Source of the DNA: Owenweeksia sp. TMED14
Lineage (GTDB): Bacteria; Bacteroidota; Bacteroidia; Flavobacteriales; Schleiferiaceae
Length of the DNA: 61,695 bases
Assembly: GCA_949529985.1 (NCBI GenBank)
Contig: CATIRS010000022.1
Span: 1 to 61,695 of the forward strand
Direction of reading: 5' to 3'
Within the stretch, counting starts at the first letter, position 1; each line of letters starts with the position of its first letter. The translations under genes and the position numbers were made by a program. Below the pieces are notes generated by a model. It did not search any database and was not told the origin of the DNA. It worked only from the letters and a program-made list of their open reading frames with translations. Positions 45,333-54,678 of the stretch are shown here, in pieces.

Positions 45333-46787
45333 ATGAATGCCACCCTTAATAGTTATGAACTTTTAGTTTCAGAACGGATTGAATTTGAAAAATCAGCAAC
45401 TGCTTTAATTAAGCTGGTTGGAGATCTTTTTTATGATAGGAGTTTAGAAGTTGTTCTCTTTCGCCAACAACTCATTGATCAACGCCCATCTGAAATGCTA
45501 CAGGCGCATTCGCACGCATCAGTAATGTCAGGAGAGATTATTACAATTCATGATACTCTTGCAATGACCAAGTCTTTATCGAATTCTTCAGTGGAAAATG
45601 CTACGATCGATATAGGAAAATTAGCACTTGAATGGAAACGTGAAGCTGGGATATATCTAAAGAGGCGGAAATTTATTGAAACTAAATTAATAGATTTCTA
45701 CAATAAAGGTCATCACGATCTAAAACCTGTTGATGTCGTCCTATATGGATTTGGTCGGATCGGACGACTAATAGCTCGAGAATTAATTTCACAAGAAGGT
45801 AAAGGAAATCAACTTCGAATAAGAGCAATCGTCATACGTGGAAACATAGATGAAATTCACTTAGAAAAAAGAGCTTCAACGTTAAGAGTAGACTCCATCC
45901 ACGGACATTTCCCCGGAACTGTTGAGACTGATCATGAAAATTCGAAATTGGTGATCAATGGCAGACCTGTTCAAATTATTTCCGCAAATTCTCCAGGAGA
46001 TATAGATTATGAAAAATATGGAATTAAAAATGCTCTTTTAATCGATAATACGGGAGTTTTTAGAAATAAAAAAGATCTTTCAACTCATCTGAGATGTAAT
46101 GGCATTAATAAAGTTCTTCTTACAGCTCCTGCACAGGATGTTCCGAATATTGTATTTGGTGTCAATCAAAATAATTTTCCAAAAAATGAAAATGTTTTTT
46201 CTGCGGCAAGTTGCACAACAAATGCAATTGTTCCAATTCTCAAAATAATAAATGACCAATTTGGTATTGATCAAGGACATATAGAAACAATTCACGCCTA
46301 CACAAATGATCAAAATCTCGTGGATAACATGCATTCTAAATATCGCAGGGGACGTGCAGCAGCGCTTAATATGGTGATCACTGAAACTGGTGCAGGAAAG
46401 GCTGTTGATAAAGCAATCCCAGGCCTAGGAGAAAAATTGACAAGTAATGCAATACGAGTACCTGTAGCAAATGGGTCGTTAGCCATTTTAAACTTGAGCC
46501 TTTCAACTCATACAACACGAGAAAAAATAAATTCAGCGATAAAAGAAGCAGCATTTAGCGGAGACCTAGTTGAACAAGTGAAATACTCAATAAGTCAAGA
46601 GTTAGTGTCAAGTGACATAATTGGTGATTCATGCTGTTCTATTGTTGACAGTAAGGCAACTATTCTTCACGATAATAAGAAATCAGCGGTATTATATGTC
46701 TGGTACGACAACGAGTATGGTTATACCCGCCAGGTTATGCGACTTGCCAAGAATATTGTTGGAGTAAAGAGAAAAACATATTTCTGA
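45333..46787 (+). CDS. Glyceraldehyde-3-phosphate dehydrogenase, long form with N-terminal extension
   Basis: A 484-residue protein in which a typical GAPDH core follows an extension of about 130 residues. The nucleotide-binding YGFGRIGRLIARE begins near residue 136, the catalytic cysteine is C294 in SAASCTTNA, and the active-site histidine is H321 in IHAYTNDQN. The end carries WYDNEYGYTRQVMRLA. Canonical GAPDH is about 335 residues; long forms of this size occur in Bacteroidota beside a standard GAPDH and may work in the gluconeogenic direction. The ATG at 45333 is preferred over a TTG one codon upstream. It has its own -7 element. Confidence 0.9.
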   Translation: MNATLNSYELLVSERIEFEKSATALIKLVGDLFYDRSLEVVLFRQQLIDQRPSEMLQAHSHASVMSGEIITIHDTLAMTKSLSNSSVENATIDIGKLALEWKREAGIYLKRRKFIETKLIDFYNKGHHDLKPVDVVLYGFGRIGRLIARELISQEGKGNQLRIRAIVIRGNIDEIHLEKRASTLRVDSIHGHFPGTVETDHENSKLVINGRPVQIISANSPGDIDYEKYGIKNALLIDNTGVFRNKKDLSTHLRCNGINKVLLTAPAQDVPNIVFGVNQNNFPKNENVFSAASCTTNAIVPILKIINDQFGIDQGHIETIHAYTNDQNLVDNMHSKYRRGRAAALNMVITETGAGKAVDKAIPGLGEKLTSNAIRVPVANGSLAILNLSLSTHTTREKINSAIKEAAFSGDLVEQVKYSISQELVSSDIIGDSCCSIVDSKATILHDNKKSAVLYVWYDNEYGYTRQVMRLAKNIVGVKRKTYF

Positions 46788-46810
46788 TTTTTAGAATAAA
46801 AAAAACATAA

Positions 46811-47300
46811 TCACATATTTTCTAATATTGATCTGAATAAATTTTTACTTGAATTTAAGCACTCATCCAAAGCAATCATTGTATTGGTATTGGTTACTTC
46901 AGATATTTCACTAATCTTAAAAATCACATTTTTTTCATGGTTAGCATCTTTGCTCCAAATTTTCGCAAATATTTCAAAACGTCTAGTAGCAACATGAGCA
47001 ACGGCAACTTCCGGGACGTCCTACAAAACTTAAATAACCCCCGTCGTCTTGATGGTGCGATTTAAATAAATACTTTCAAATGCTATGAACACATACCCTA
47101 AATTACTATAGTCTAATTGCAAGCTAGCTCATTTAATTATTCCAGACTTTTCCATTTTTTTCACCCGAACATGAATAGTGCCACAAGAAACGTCCTACTC
47201 TTTGGCAATTTCAGTAAAAGTTTTTCTCGCATCTAATAATAAGTGTCCAAGGATTTGTCGATCAATTCGATCTAATTTAGATATGTTCCAAATATCCTGA
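46811..47300 (-). pseudogene. Decayed Lrp/AsnC-family transcriptional regulator
   Basis: Minus-strand translation from about 47300 gives one continuous frame that reads like a complete Lrp/AsnC protein. The helix-turn-helix is KLDRIDRQILGHLLLDARKT, then FTEIAKE-stop-DVSCGTIHVRVKKMEKSGIIK. The ligand-binding half includes LQLDYSNLGYVFIAFESIYL and DVPEVAVAHVATRRFEIFAK. It ends with a natural-looking stop at 46811-46813. Four in-frame stops interrupt it: TAG 47195-47197, TGA 47129-47131, TAA 47030-47032 and TAG 47021-47023. No frameshift is needed. The N terminus runs into the end of gcvT and lacks a start codon. This fills the only long gap (46788-47303) in the window. The remains do not give a usable product. 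Confidence 0.85.
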
Positions 47301-47303
47301 GAT

Positions 47304-48407
47304 TTATTTCTTCCAAAAAGGTAATGAAACGATTTTAGCTAAAAGAGGCTTATTCCGCACCATAATAAAAACCTCAGAGGATTTACTGGAATTTTCAACC
47401 TTAACATACCCCATACCTATTGCCTTGCCTAAAGATGGAGACATTGTACCACTAGTAACCACACCTATTTCCTTCCCGGAATCATCCACTATCAAATAAT
47501 TCTGTCTTGGAACTCCCCTATCAATTAGCTCAAAGGCAACTAATTTTTTAGAAACACCAGTTTCCTTTTTATATTTTAAGTTTGAAGAATTAATAAAGTC
47601 CTTGTTAAACTTAGTTATCCATCCTAAACCTGCTTCCAGTGGTGATGTTGAGTCATTTATTTCATTTCCATATAAGCAGAAACCCATCTCTAATCTAAGG
47701 GTATCACGAGCACCTAATCCAATTGGCTTAATACCCAGAGATGATCCAGCTTCAAAAATATTTTTCCATGCTAACTCAGCAAATTCATTTAGAACATAAA
47801 TCTCGTAGCCTCCTGAACCCGTATATCCTGTTGCTGATATAATAACATCAGCAATACCTGCAAAATTTCCTATTTCAAATGTATAATAAGAAAGTTCGTT
47901 GAGGTCTATTTCAGTTAAAGACTGAATAGCGCTTGCTGAATTTGGCCCTTGAATAGCAAATAGAGATATTTTATCAGAACTGTTTATTATTTCAACATTA
48001 AATAAAGTTTTATTTTTCTGTAACCATTCCCAATCTTTTAAAATATTGGACGCATTCACCACCAATAAATAATCTAAATCTCCAAGACAGTAAACGAGTA
48101 AATCATCAACTATACCTCCATTATAATTAGGAAGACATGAGTATTGAACCCCCCCGACAGATAATTTAGAAACATCATTACTCGTCACTAATTGCAGAAA
48201 AGCCAATGAATCTGGACCTTTAATATTAAATTCCCCCATATGTGAAACATCAAAAACACCAACATTATTCCGAACAGCCAAATGCTCGACAGTAACACCG
48301 TCATACTGAATAGGCATTTGATAACCAGCGTAGGAAACCATCTTAGCGCCAAGGCTATTATGGGTGGATTCAATAGCTAATTTTTTATATTTTTTTTCTT
48401 CTTCCAT
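47304..48407 (-). CDS. gcvT: Aminomethyltransferase (glycine cleavage system T protein)
   Basis: A 367-residue folate-dependent T protein that takes the aminomethyl group from lipoylated H protein to give methylene-THF and ammonia. It has [34 protein letters not shown], the conserved [15 protein letters not shown] and [19 protein letters not shown], and the C-terminal barrel ending in [37 protein letters not shown]. Length is normal. Other gcv genes are not in the window. The remains of an Lrp/AsnC regulator directly follow it on the same strand; Lrp is known to regulate gcv genes in E. coli. Confidence 0.95.
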   Translation of the reverse strand: MEEEKKYKKLAIESTHNSLGAKMVSYAGYQMPIQYDGVTVEHLAVRNNVGVFDVSHMGEFNIKGPDSLAFLQLVTSNDVSKLSVGGVQYSCLPNYNGGIVDDLLVYCLGDLDYLLVVNASNILKDWEWLQKNKTLFNVEIINSSDKISLFAIQGPNSASAIQSLTEIDLNELSYYTFEIGNFAGIADVIISATGYTGSGGYEIYVLNEFAELAWKNIFEAGSSLGIKPIGLGARDTLRLEMGFCLYGNEINDSTSPLEAGLGWITKFNKDFINSSNLKYKKETGVSKKLVAFELIDRGVPRQNYLIVDDSGKEIGVVTSGTMSPSLGKAIGMGYVKVENSSKSSEVFIMVRNKPLLAKIVSLPFWKK

Positions 48408-48464
48408 TGATACAAAGTTCGGTGTAAATCATGATTTTTTCATCTTTCTAAAATAAAAATAAGT

Positions 48465-49046
48465 TCAACCATGAACACGATTTGGATCAGCAAATCCTTT
48501 AATTATATCGCCTTCAAAATCGAGTAGACTTTTCCATAAAGAATCAACTTCATGTCTATTCCCATATTTTCTTGCAAAACCCAGAAAGAGAGTATAATGA
48601 TTCGCTTCAGATGTCATTAATTTCAAATAAAAATTAGATAAATTTTCCTCCTTAATGTTTTCCGATAAAACCCTAAACCTTTCGCAGCTTCTTGCTTCAA
48701 TTAATGCTGCAGTTAATAAGCGATATATCAGTCTTTTCATTCTATGATCTCCTTTTGGGAAAAAATTCATTATTCGACGAACATATAAATCTGGTCGCTC
48801 TCTACCTAAAGTCCAATTCCGTTCTAAAATTAGCTTATGAACCATTTCGAAATGACTAATTTCCTCTCTAGCAAGAGCTGACATACTTTGAACTAATTCA
48901 TCTAACTCTGGATAAGTAACAATTAATGATATTGCTGTTGAAGCAGCTTTTTGCTCACAATAAGCATGGTCTATCAGTATTTCCTCTAAATTTTCTTCAA
49001 CCGCATCTGCCCAACGGGGATCGGTAGGTAATTTTAATCCAAGCAT
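48465..49046 (-). CDS. miaE: tRNA-(2-methylthio-N6-(isopentenyl)adenosine) hydroxylase
   Basis: A 193-residue di-iron hydroxylase (counting from the preferred start) that hydroxylates the isopentenyl group on A37 of tRNA. Ferritin-like iron-binding residues appear in IDHAYCEQKAAS, REEISHFEMVHKL, IEARSCERF and SEANHYTLF. The start at 49046 (MLGLKLPTDPRW) matches the family; an in-frame ATG seven codons upstream (at 49067) cannot be ruled out. It is divergent from the MltF-like gene. MiaE requires molecular oxygen, which fits an aerobic organism. Confidence 0.93.
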   Translation of the reverse strand: MLGLKLPTDPRWADAVEENLEEILIDHAYCEQKAASTAISLIVTYPELDELVQSMSALAREEISHFEMVHKLILERNWTLGRERPDLYVRRIMNFFPKGDHRMKRLIYRLLTAALIEARSCERFRVLSENIKEENLSNFYLKLMTSEANHYTLFLGFARKYGNRHEVDSLWKSLLDFEGDIIKGFADPNRVHG

Positions 49047-49084
49047 AGAAAGTAAAAGTAATAGCATTTTCCGATCTTGCGAAA

Positions 49085-50326
49085 ATGATTAGGAATTTTA
49101 AATTGCATTACTTGATTTTAATTTCAATTCTCATGATTAAATTACCATCTGAAATTGAAAATGATTTCTCTAAAGTTAAATGGACCATAAAGAGAGATAA
49201 GAATAGAAAATCTATAAAAGTTGCTTTCTTTCCAGATTTAGGAACCATGGATGTCACCAATGGAAAACCTCAAGGATTAGATTTTTCTCTAATCCTTGAA
49301 TGGGGAAAAAGAAATAATACAAATATTAAATGGCGGTTTGTCTCAACAGCAAAAGAAGCAATTTCACTGGTTTCCAATGGCTTATCAGATATTGCAGCTG
49401 GGAATATACCGATACAAGACAGACCTGGTTTAATTTGCTCTCATCCCGTTAGAGAATTCAACTGGATTCAGTTCGGAGATAACGATAGCCTATATCTGTT
49501 AAAAGAATATCCCAAACTATCAATAGCTCTGAAGAGATCAGATAGCTTACCCCTTTCAACACAAAGTGTGAAAATGTGGAGACATGTTAATTTTAAAGAA
49601 TCAGGATGGCTTCTTCCAGATTATTTAGCTTCTGAAATATCTCGAAAAAAAGATCTAAACCATCATAAAAGCCATATATCTACAGGTGGCTTTGCCTGGG
49701 TAGTTCAAAATCAAGACACTACGTTGATTAGATCAATTAATAAGTTGATCAAAGACCCTAAATTAAATCGAATAAAAAATCATTTTAAAAGACATAATAT
49801 AAAATTTAATTATTTCGACTTTGAGAATATTTCACCTTATGATCAAGAGTTTAAAAATAGAACTGAACTAGACCAATATACATTAACAGCCTTAGTATTT
49901 ACAGAAAGTCGATTTCGAAGTGATATCGTATCACCAGCTGGAGCAATAGGTCTAATGCAAGTGATACCATCTACTGCAAAATCATTAGGTATTGATTCTG
50001 CAAGCTTATTTATACCGAAAATAAATATTAAAGCGGGATTAAAATATTTAAGGTTTCTAAACAAATATTGGGATCTCAAAGGAGTTAAATCAAAAAACCG
50101 CCTCCCCTTTATTTTAGCGAGTTATAATGTTGGTCCATCACGCATTGCCAAGGCAGCTAGAAAAGCAAAAAAACTAGGTCTTAAGCCAGATCTATGGTAT
50201 GACAATGTTGACCAAATAGCAAAAGGACCCGGCGCACATTACGCAGAGAGAATTTTAAAATTGGCCAATATATATAGAGGTTTTATGACTTCTATAAATC
50301 TAGCTAAAAATCCAATATTGAACTAA
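49085..50326 (+). CDS. MltF-like membrane-bound lytic transglycosylase
   Basis: A 413-residue protein with an N-terminal signal or anchor (LHYLILISILMIKL). A reduced periplasmic solute-binding (SBP-type) domain spans about 40-250, and a C-terminal SLT lysozyme-like domain starts near 265. The catalytic Glu is E274 in LVFTESRFRSD, followed by SPAGAIGLMQVIPSTAKSLGI and FILASYNVGPSRIAKA. The family cleaves peptidoglycan glycan strands, with the binding domain acting as a regulator. It is convergent with the MBOAT gene and overlaps its 3' end by four bases. Confidence 0.9.
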   Translation: MIRNFKLHYLILISILMIKLPSEIENDFSKVKWTIKRDKNRKSIKVAFFPDLGTMDVTNGKPQGLDFSLILEWGKRNNTNIKWRFVSTAKEAISLVSNGLSDIAAGNIPIQDRPGLICSHPVREFNWIQFGDNDSLYLLKEYPKLSIALKRSDSLPLSTQSVKMWRHVNFKESGWLLPDYLASEISRKKDLNHHKSHISTGGFAWVVQNQDTTLIRSINKLIKDPKLNRIKNHFKRHNIKFNYFDFENISPYDQEFKNRTELDQYTLTALVFTESRFRSDIVSPAGAIGLMQVIPSTAKSLGIDSASLFIPKINIKAGLKYLRFLNKYWDLKGVKSKNRLPFILASYNVGPSRIAKAARKAKKLGLKPDLWYDNVDQIAKGPGAHYAERILKLANIYRGFMTSINLAKNPILN

Positions 50327-51993
50327 AATTGAAAATATATAAATGGCTGGCTGTCAAATGACATTGCTTGATATAAAACTACGATGACGAAGAGAGTACA
50401 ACTCCATTGAATCAGGACTGGTGCGTTCATGAATTTTTTTCGATAGTTCGCTTTTTGAAATTCAGGAATCCAATGAATTAAATATCCAGCCAACATAAGA
50501 CTCAACGGACGCCAAAACCCTGTTAATATATCAAATGTGATCGAAGGGTCAAAAGCTGTCCATATTCTCGTTAGAATTGATATTGCATCACCCCATGTTT
50601 CAGACCTAAACCATGCCCTTGATAATGTAATAAAGAATAACGTCGTAGAAATTCCAAAAACCCTTCCTAATAATGAGGATTTTGGATTCCATGGCCGAAT
50701 TTTTTTCCAGAATTTATAAAATACAAGACCTAGTCCATTCAGACCACCCCAAATAACAAAATTCCATGAAGACCCATGCCACAAGCCACCTAAAAGCATT
50801 GTTAGCATTAAATTAATATTTGTATTTAACCATTTTTTAAATAATGAAATCCATTGTGTAAGAGCAAAAACGAGTAATAGGAAAGCAGCCATAAAAATTG
50901 GAACTTTCCAAGATTCAGCCATTATTGCGATTACAAAAAAAGAAGTGAACACAATTAAATACGAAGCAAAAGACCCTTCTCTATTTCCTCCTAATGGAAT
51001 GTATAGATAATCCCTTAACCAAGAACTTAAAGAAATATGCCAACGACGCCAAAAGTCAGAAGTATTAATAGCCTTATATGGCGAATTAAAATTCTTTGTT
51101 AATGTGAATCCCATCAGCAATGCCACCCCAATAGCAACATCTGTATAACCGCTAAAGTCAGCATAAACTTGTAAAGAATAAGCAAATAATGCCAATAAAC
51201 ATTCCAGCCCACTGTAAAGCGTCGGCTGCGCAAATACTCGGTCAGCAAAATTACTAGCTATATAATCAGCAAGAACTATTTTTTTCAGCAAGCCATTAAT
51301 TATCCAAAAAACCCCCAAACCAAAAACAGCTTTTGACAACTTATAAGGCTTATGAAGTTGTGGGATAAATTCTGAAGCCCTGACGATTGGACCGGCAACT
51401 AATTGAGGGAAAAAGCTAACATAGAATCCGAAGTCAAGTACAGATTTCACTGGTTCTATTTGCCGTCTATAAATATCAATGATATAAGACAAGCATTGAA
51501 AAGTATAAAAGGAAATCCCCACTGGTAATAGAATCTTACTTTCTACAAAATCAGTGCCTAAATATGCATTACTCCAAATTGCATGAACTGGCTTTGGGGC
51601 CCAATTTATATCTAGAGCTTGTGATAAAAAATCAGAAATAAAGTAAGGATATTTAAAATAAAACAGAACCGATAGATTAACAAAAACGCTTAATGTAACC
51701 CATAACTGACGTTTCCAAATAGCTCTAGTTCGAAACAGTAAATGGCCAATGCTAAAATCAACAATCGTAGAGAAAATGAGTAGTATGAAAAAGACACCAC
51801 TTGTTTTGTAGTAAAAAAATAAACTAACCAGAAAAAGAAAGGCGTTTCGAACCGCTCTATTGCGATAAACCAAACTATATGCAAGGAGAGAAACACCAAA
51901 TAAAAGCCAAAAAGAAACAGAAGTGAAGTTCAAGGGAGACATAGCACTGAACTTCCAAATATTATTAAAGTCCCGAAAAAAAAGCTCAATCAT
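50323..51993 (-). CDS. MBOAT-family O-acyltransferase (AlgI/PatA-like)
   Basis: A 556-residue polytopic membrane protein. The MBOAT signature is present: NTSDFWRRWHISLSSWLRDYLYIPLGGNREG and the catalytic histidine H406 in LGGLWHGSSWNFVIWGGLNGLGL. Such proteins carry acyl groups across the membrane for O-acylation of alginate, peptidoglycan or other surface glycans, usually together with an SGNH-type acyltransferase. Two SGNH genes lie directly upstream in the same operon, with an ATGA overlap. It is the last gene of the LysM-SGNH-SGNH-MBOAT operon. The glycan substrate is not visible from sequence. Confidence 0.93.
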   Translation of the reverse strand: MIELFFRDFNNIWKFSAMSPLNFTSVSFWLLFGVSLLAYSLVYRNRAVRNAFLFLVSLFFYYKTSGVFFILLIFSTIVDFSIGHLLFRTRAIWKRQLWVTLSVFVNLSVLFYFKYPYFISDFLSQALDINWAPKPVHAIWSNAYLGTDFVESKILLPVGISFYTFQCLSYIIDIYRRQIEPVKSVLDFGFYVSFFPQLVAGPIVRASEFIPQLHKPYKLSKAVFGLGVFWIINGLLKKIVLADYIASNFADRVFAQPTLYSGLECLLALFAYSLQVYADFSGYTDVAIGVALLMGFTLTKNFNSPYKAINTSDFWRRWHISLSSWLRDYLYIPLGGNREGSFASYLIVFTSFFVIAIMAESWKVPIFMAAFLLLVFALTQWISLFKKWLNTNINLMLTMLLGGLWHGSSWNFVIWGGLNGLGLVFYKFWKKIRPWNPKSSLLGRVFGISTTLFFITLSRAWFRSETWGDAISILTRIWTAFDPSITFDILTGFWRPLSLMLAGYLIHWIPEFQKANYRKKFMNAPVLIQWSCTLFVIVVLYQAMSFDSQPFIYFQF

Positions 51994-53276
51994 AACTGGA
52001 ATTTATCTGTGAACATAGGCTTTTCATTCATGCCACTTTCATGAATATCTAAATATGCACTCTCTATTGCATTAGCCAGCCAATAAGCTTGCAGACCGTA
52101 TCCAATTCGCGTCATATGAATTCCATCTTTCTTTGCCCACCCTTTGCGAATCCAGAAAGAAACGGAGTTCTTACCTCCCATTAAATTATAAAGGTCATGA
52201 ACAGAACCTTTATGCTTTTTAGCTAAGCGAAACATTGATCTTCGAACGATTTCTCCATGAGGATTGTATTTTCCCCTGTAATAACTATCGTTGTTTGTTA
52301 AAAATATAAACGCACATTTGGGATTAACCTGTCGAATTAATCCAACCAAACTGTCATAATTATTTTCATAAGCCAAAGAATCAAATCGTCCTTTAGACTT
52401 ATAGGCATCGTTAATTCCTAATCCAAAAAGAATCAGATCAGGGTTAATGGCAGCCATTTGTTGACCAAAACGATCACATTTTAAATAAGAATGTGTCGCA
52501 GCACCATTAGCTCCAATTGCATGATATCTTAATCCTGGCGTCTCCCTGATTACTTGAACTCCCTCTAATGAAAAATATTTTTGTTTGATATTTTCAGAAG
52601 CCAAACGGAAGCTTATCGTGTCTTGAGGGATAGAAAATAGCCCTACAAAAGCATTAATCGATGAATCATAAAATGAACTATCTGTGGAATTCAAAAATCT
52701 AACAACCATAGAACTATCACTTGGACTTGCGAAAATTCTTAATTCTCTGTAACCAAAAGGATCATCCTTACTATATATTTCAACTCTTGATGTTGAATCT
52801 GTTGTCCATGCTCTTATACCAGAAACACCCCATGGTCCTGTGTGAGAAGGAACGGAACAGCGCTGACCATGCCAATTATTTATATTGGGGTAGGCATTGG
52901 TTTTATAAGTATTTGGACTATTTGTATGAGCCAAAGCAAACGGGAAGAAAAAGCCTCTCTCACCAGTCAAACCAGGCGACATTGTCTGAAGCTTGAATCG
53001 TATGGCATCAGTAAGTAAACCTGCTTGAACATGTGATCCACCAATATGGACAATATTAACTTCACCAATCCCCTTAAAAACAAGACTATCCAGCTTCTCA
53101 AATAATGAGAAAAAGCCAATATTGTCTCCTGGGAAATTTAATTCGTTTTTTATAGCAGGCTCTGGCAAAGGATTAGGCAATACTTTCAGAGATATCGGCT
53201 GAGAAAAAAGACTTGCAAGACTATAAAATATGAGCCCAAAGAAAAGAATTAGTCTATTCATATCTACCCAATTCAA
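51990..53276 (-). CDS. SGNH/GDSL-type hydrolase or acyltransferase, copy 2
   Basis: A 428-residue exported SGNH-fold protein with signal or anchor (RLILFFGLIFYSLASLFSQ). Block I is VHIGGSHVQAG, with the nucleophile S81 kept but the usual GDS Asp replaced by Gly. Block III is LFGLGINDAY and block V is KDGIHMTRIGYGLQAYW with the Asp-His pair. It pairs with the upstream SGNH gene, to which it is weakly similar across the whole length (FPGDNIGFFSLFEKLDSL and SPNDSVGFSGFYKSLNNL). Start at 53276, or possibly at an in-frame ATG at 53261. It likely transfers or removes an O-acyl group. Confidence 0.87.
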   Translation of the reverse strand: MNWVDMNRLILFFGLIFYSLASLFSQPISLKVLPNPLPEPAIKNELNFPGDNIGFFSLFEKLDSLVFKGIGEVNIVHIGGSHVQAGLLTDAIRFKLQTMSPGLTGERGFFFPFALAHTNSPNTYKTNAYPNINNWHGQRCSVPSHTGPWGVSGIRAWTTDSTSRVEIYSKDDPFGYRELRIFASPSDSSMVVRFLNSTDSSFYDSSINAFVGLFSIPQDTISFRLASENIKQKYFSLEGVQVIRETPGLRYHAIGANGAATHSYLKCDRFGQQMAAINPDLILFGLGINDAYKSKGRFDSLAYENNYDSLVGLIRQVNPKCAFIFLTNNDSYYRGKYNPHGEIVRRSMFRLAKKHKGSVHDLYNLMGGKNSVSFWIRKGWAKKDGIHMTRIGYGLQAYWLANAIESAYLDIHESGMNEKPMFTDKFQL

Positions 53277-54672
53277 ATTCTAAAGATGCGACTATCGCTT
53301 TTCCTACTTTTTTTGATCCACGAGGTGTAAAATGGATATGGTCCGGACCAGCCAATGGTGGAGATTGATTTACCCAATCGACCATAGATCCCTCACTTCC
53401 CATAAGATCAAATAAATCGAAAAAACCAACATTCTCAGAAAAAGCAGCTTGTCTCATGACATCTCTAACTTCGGAGACAAAAGGATAACTCACCCAATTA
53501 AGCCCATCTTTCACTGCCATATCACTTGGACCTATAACCAATATATCAGCAGTTGGTAAAAGTTCTTGAAATAATTTAATTTGACGAATAAAGGACTTTC
53601 CATATCTAGCTACAGCTTCTTTTGATTTAAAATAGGGCACAGAATTACCTCCAAATTGCAATATAACAAGGCCAATATTTTTATGCCTCAATTGTCGACC
53701 AAAATGAATTTGATCCATTTGAGTAAAACTTAATCCGCTAGCACCTCGCATAGATATATTATCTACGTTTACTCCTGATTTTCCATCAAGTGAAATACCA
53801 TACCAATCTGGACTTTTACCTCTGAACTCAAGTCTTAATTGAGCAACAGGTTCTGGAGCTACGAGAACGAGGTTTCCCTCGCTTGCTGAGCTATCGATGT
53901 ATTGTATCCTCCAAAGAGTATCATTCGCAAACCATTTAACTTCCAGAGGACCTTTTGAAGGACCGTGAGAAAGTTCAAAACTAGAGAATCGTCGGGCCTT
54001 CTTATAACCATATTTACGAGGACGGAATGAGATTATAGCGTCCGGGTAATCATTATTTTGTTGCTCATAACTATGAGCAACTCCCGTTAATCCATAGCGG
54101 CCTTGCTCCTGCTTTTGATTTTTTCTCCCGAAGCTGACCATACGTCGCCATTCTCCTTGAGTTCTGTGATCAACAGCTGCCATTGGAACAAAGGGGGTTA
54201 AATTCTGAATGCCAGCACCCTCTCCTCCATATTTATTTTGAAAAAAATCACGAATTTCTCTTGTCATGCGATCTCCTTCAATCTGAGAATCTCCGAAATG
54301 AAGGATACGAATAGCATCTTTTTCATCAAGATTATTTAAAGACTTATAAAATCCAGAAAAACCAACACTGTCATTGGGAGAAAATGATATTTGAGATAAT
54401 CCCGTAGGCAAATTTGGATATACGATTTCAATCTTCTCAAGCTTAGGCTGATTATTGATTAATGTATCGATCACCTGGATTGGATCAGTTTCAATATTTA
54501 CTTTTTTTAAGGGATCCTTTTCATAAATCTTCCATTCAGGCAATTCGACTGAAAAGCTCTTTGTAATGGGGAAATTAAAAAAAGTATTTAAATAGGACCC
54601 AAATCCAAAAACAAATAATAAACTGAGAAAGAAAACAGCAATTTGTAAAGGTGTTCGATTCTCATTTTTCAT
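53254..54672 (-). CDS. SGNH/GDSL-type hydrolase or acyltransferase, copy 1
   Basis: A 472-residue SGNH-fold protein with an N-terminal membrane anchor (IAVFFLSLLFVFGFGSYLNTFF). Block I is the canonical ILHFGDSQIEGDRM with S129, block III LQFGGNSVPYF, and block V GPDHIHFTPRGSKKVGKA. It differs from copy 2 at block I and in its transmembrane anchor. It overlaps copy 2 by up to 23 bases and starts six bases after the LysM gene ends. It is probably the periplasmic partner of the MBOAT protein, in the manner of PatB or AlgJ/AlgX. Confidence 0.88.
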   Translation of the reverse strand: MKNENRTPLQIAVFFLSLLFVFGFGSYLNTFFNFPITKSFSVELPEWKIYEKDPLKKVNIETDPIQVIDTLINNQPKLEKIEIVYPNLPTGLSQISFSPNDSVGFSGFYKSLNNLDEKDAIRILHFGDSQIEGDRMTREIRDFFQNKYGGEGAGIQNLTPFVPMAAVDHRTQGEWRRMVSFGRKNQKQEQGRYGLTGVAHSYEQQNNDYPDAIISFRPRKYGYKKARRFSSFELSHGPSKGPLEVKWFANDTLWRIQYIDSSASEGNLVLVAPEPVAQLRLEFRGKSPDWYGISLDGKSGVNVDNISMRGASGLSFTQMDQIHFGRQLRHKNIGLVILQFGGNSVPYFKSKEAVARYGKSFIRQIKLFQELLPTADILVIGPSDMAVKDGLNWVSYPFVSEVRDVMRQAAFSENVGFFDLFDLMGSEGSMVDWVNQSPPLAGPDHIHFTPRGSKKVGKAIVASLEFELGRYE

Positions 54673-54678
54673 ATTTAT

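Noticed and set aside
46811-47300. The four stops in the Lrp-like frame could mean stop-codon reassignment.
   Set aside because: TAG, TGA and TAA all occur in it, while every intact gene in the window uses all three as normal stops.
48405-48470. A glycine riboswitch or other leader RNA upstream of gcvT was looked for.
   Set aside because: Only 57 bases separate gcvT from miaE, and no riboswitch-like conserved core is seen.
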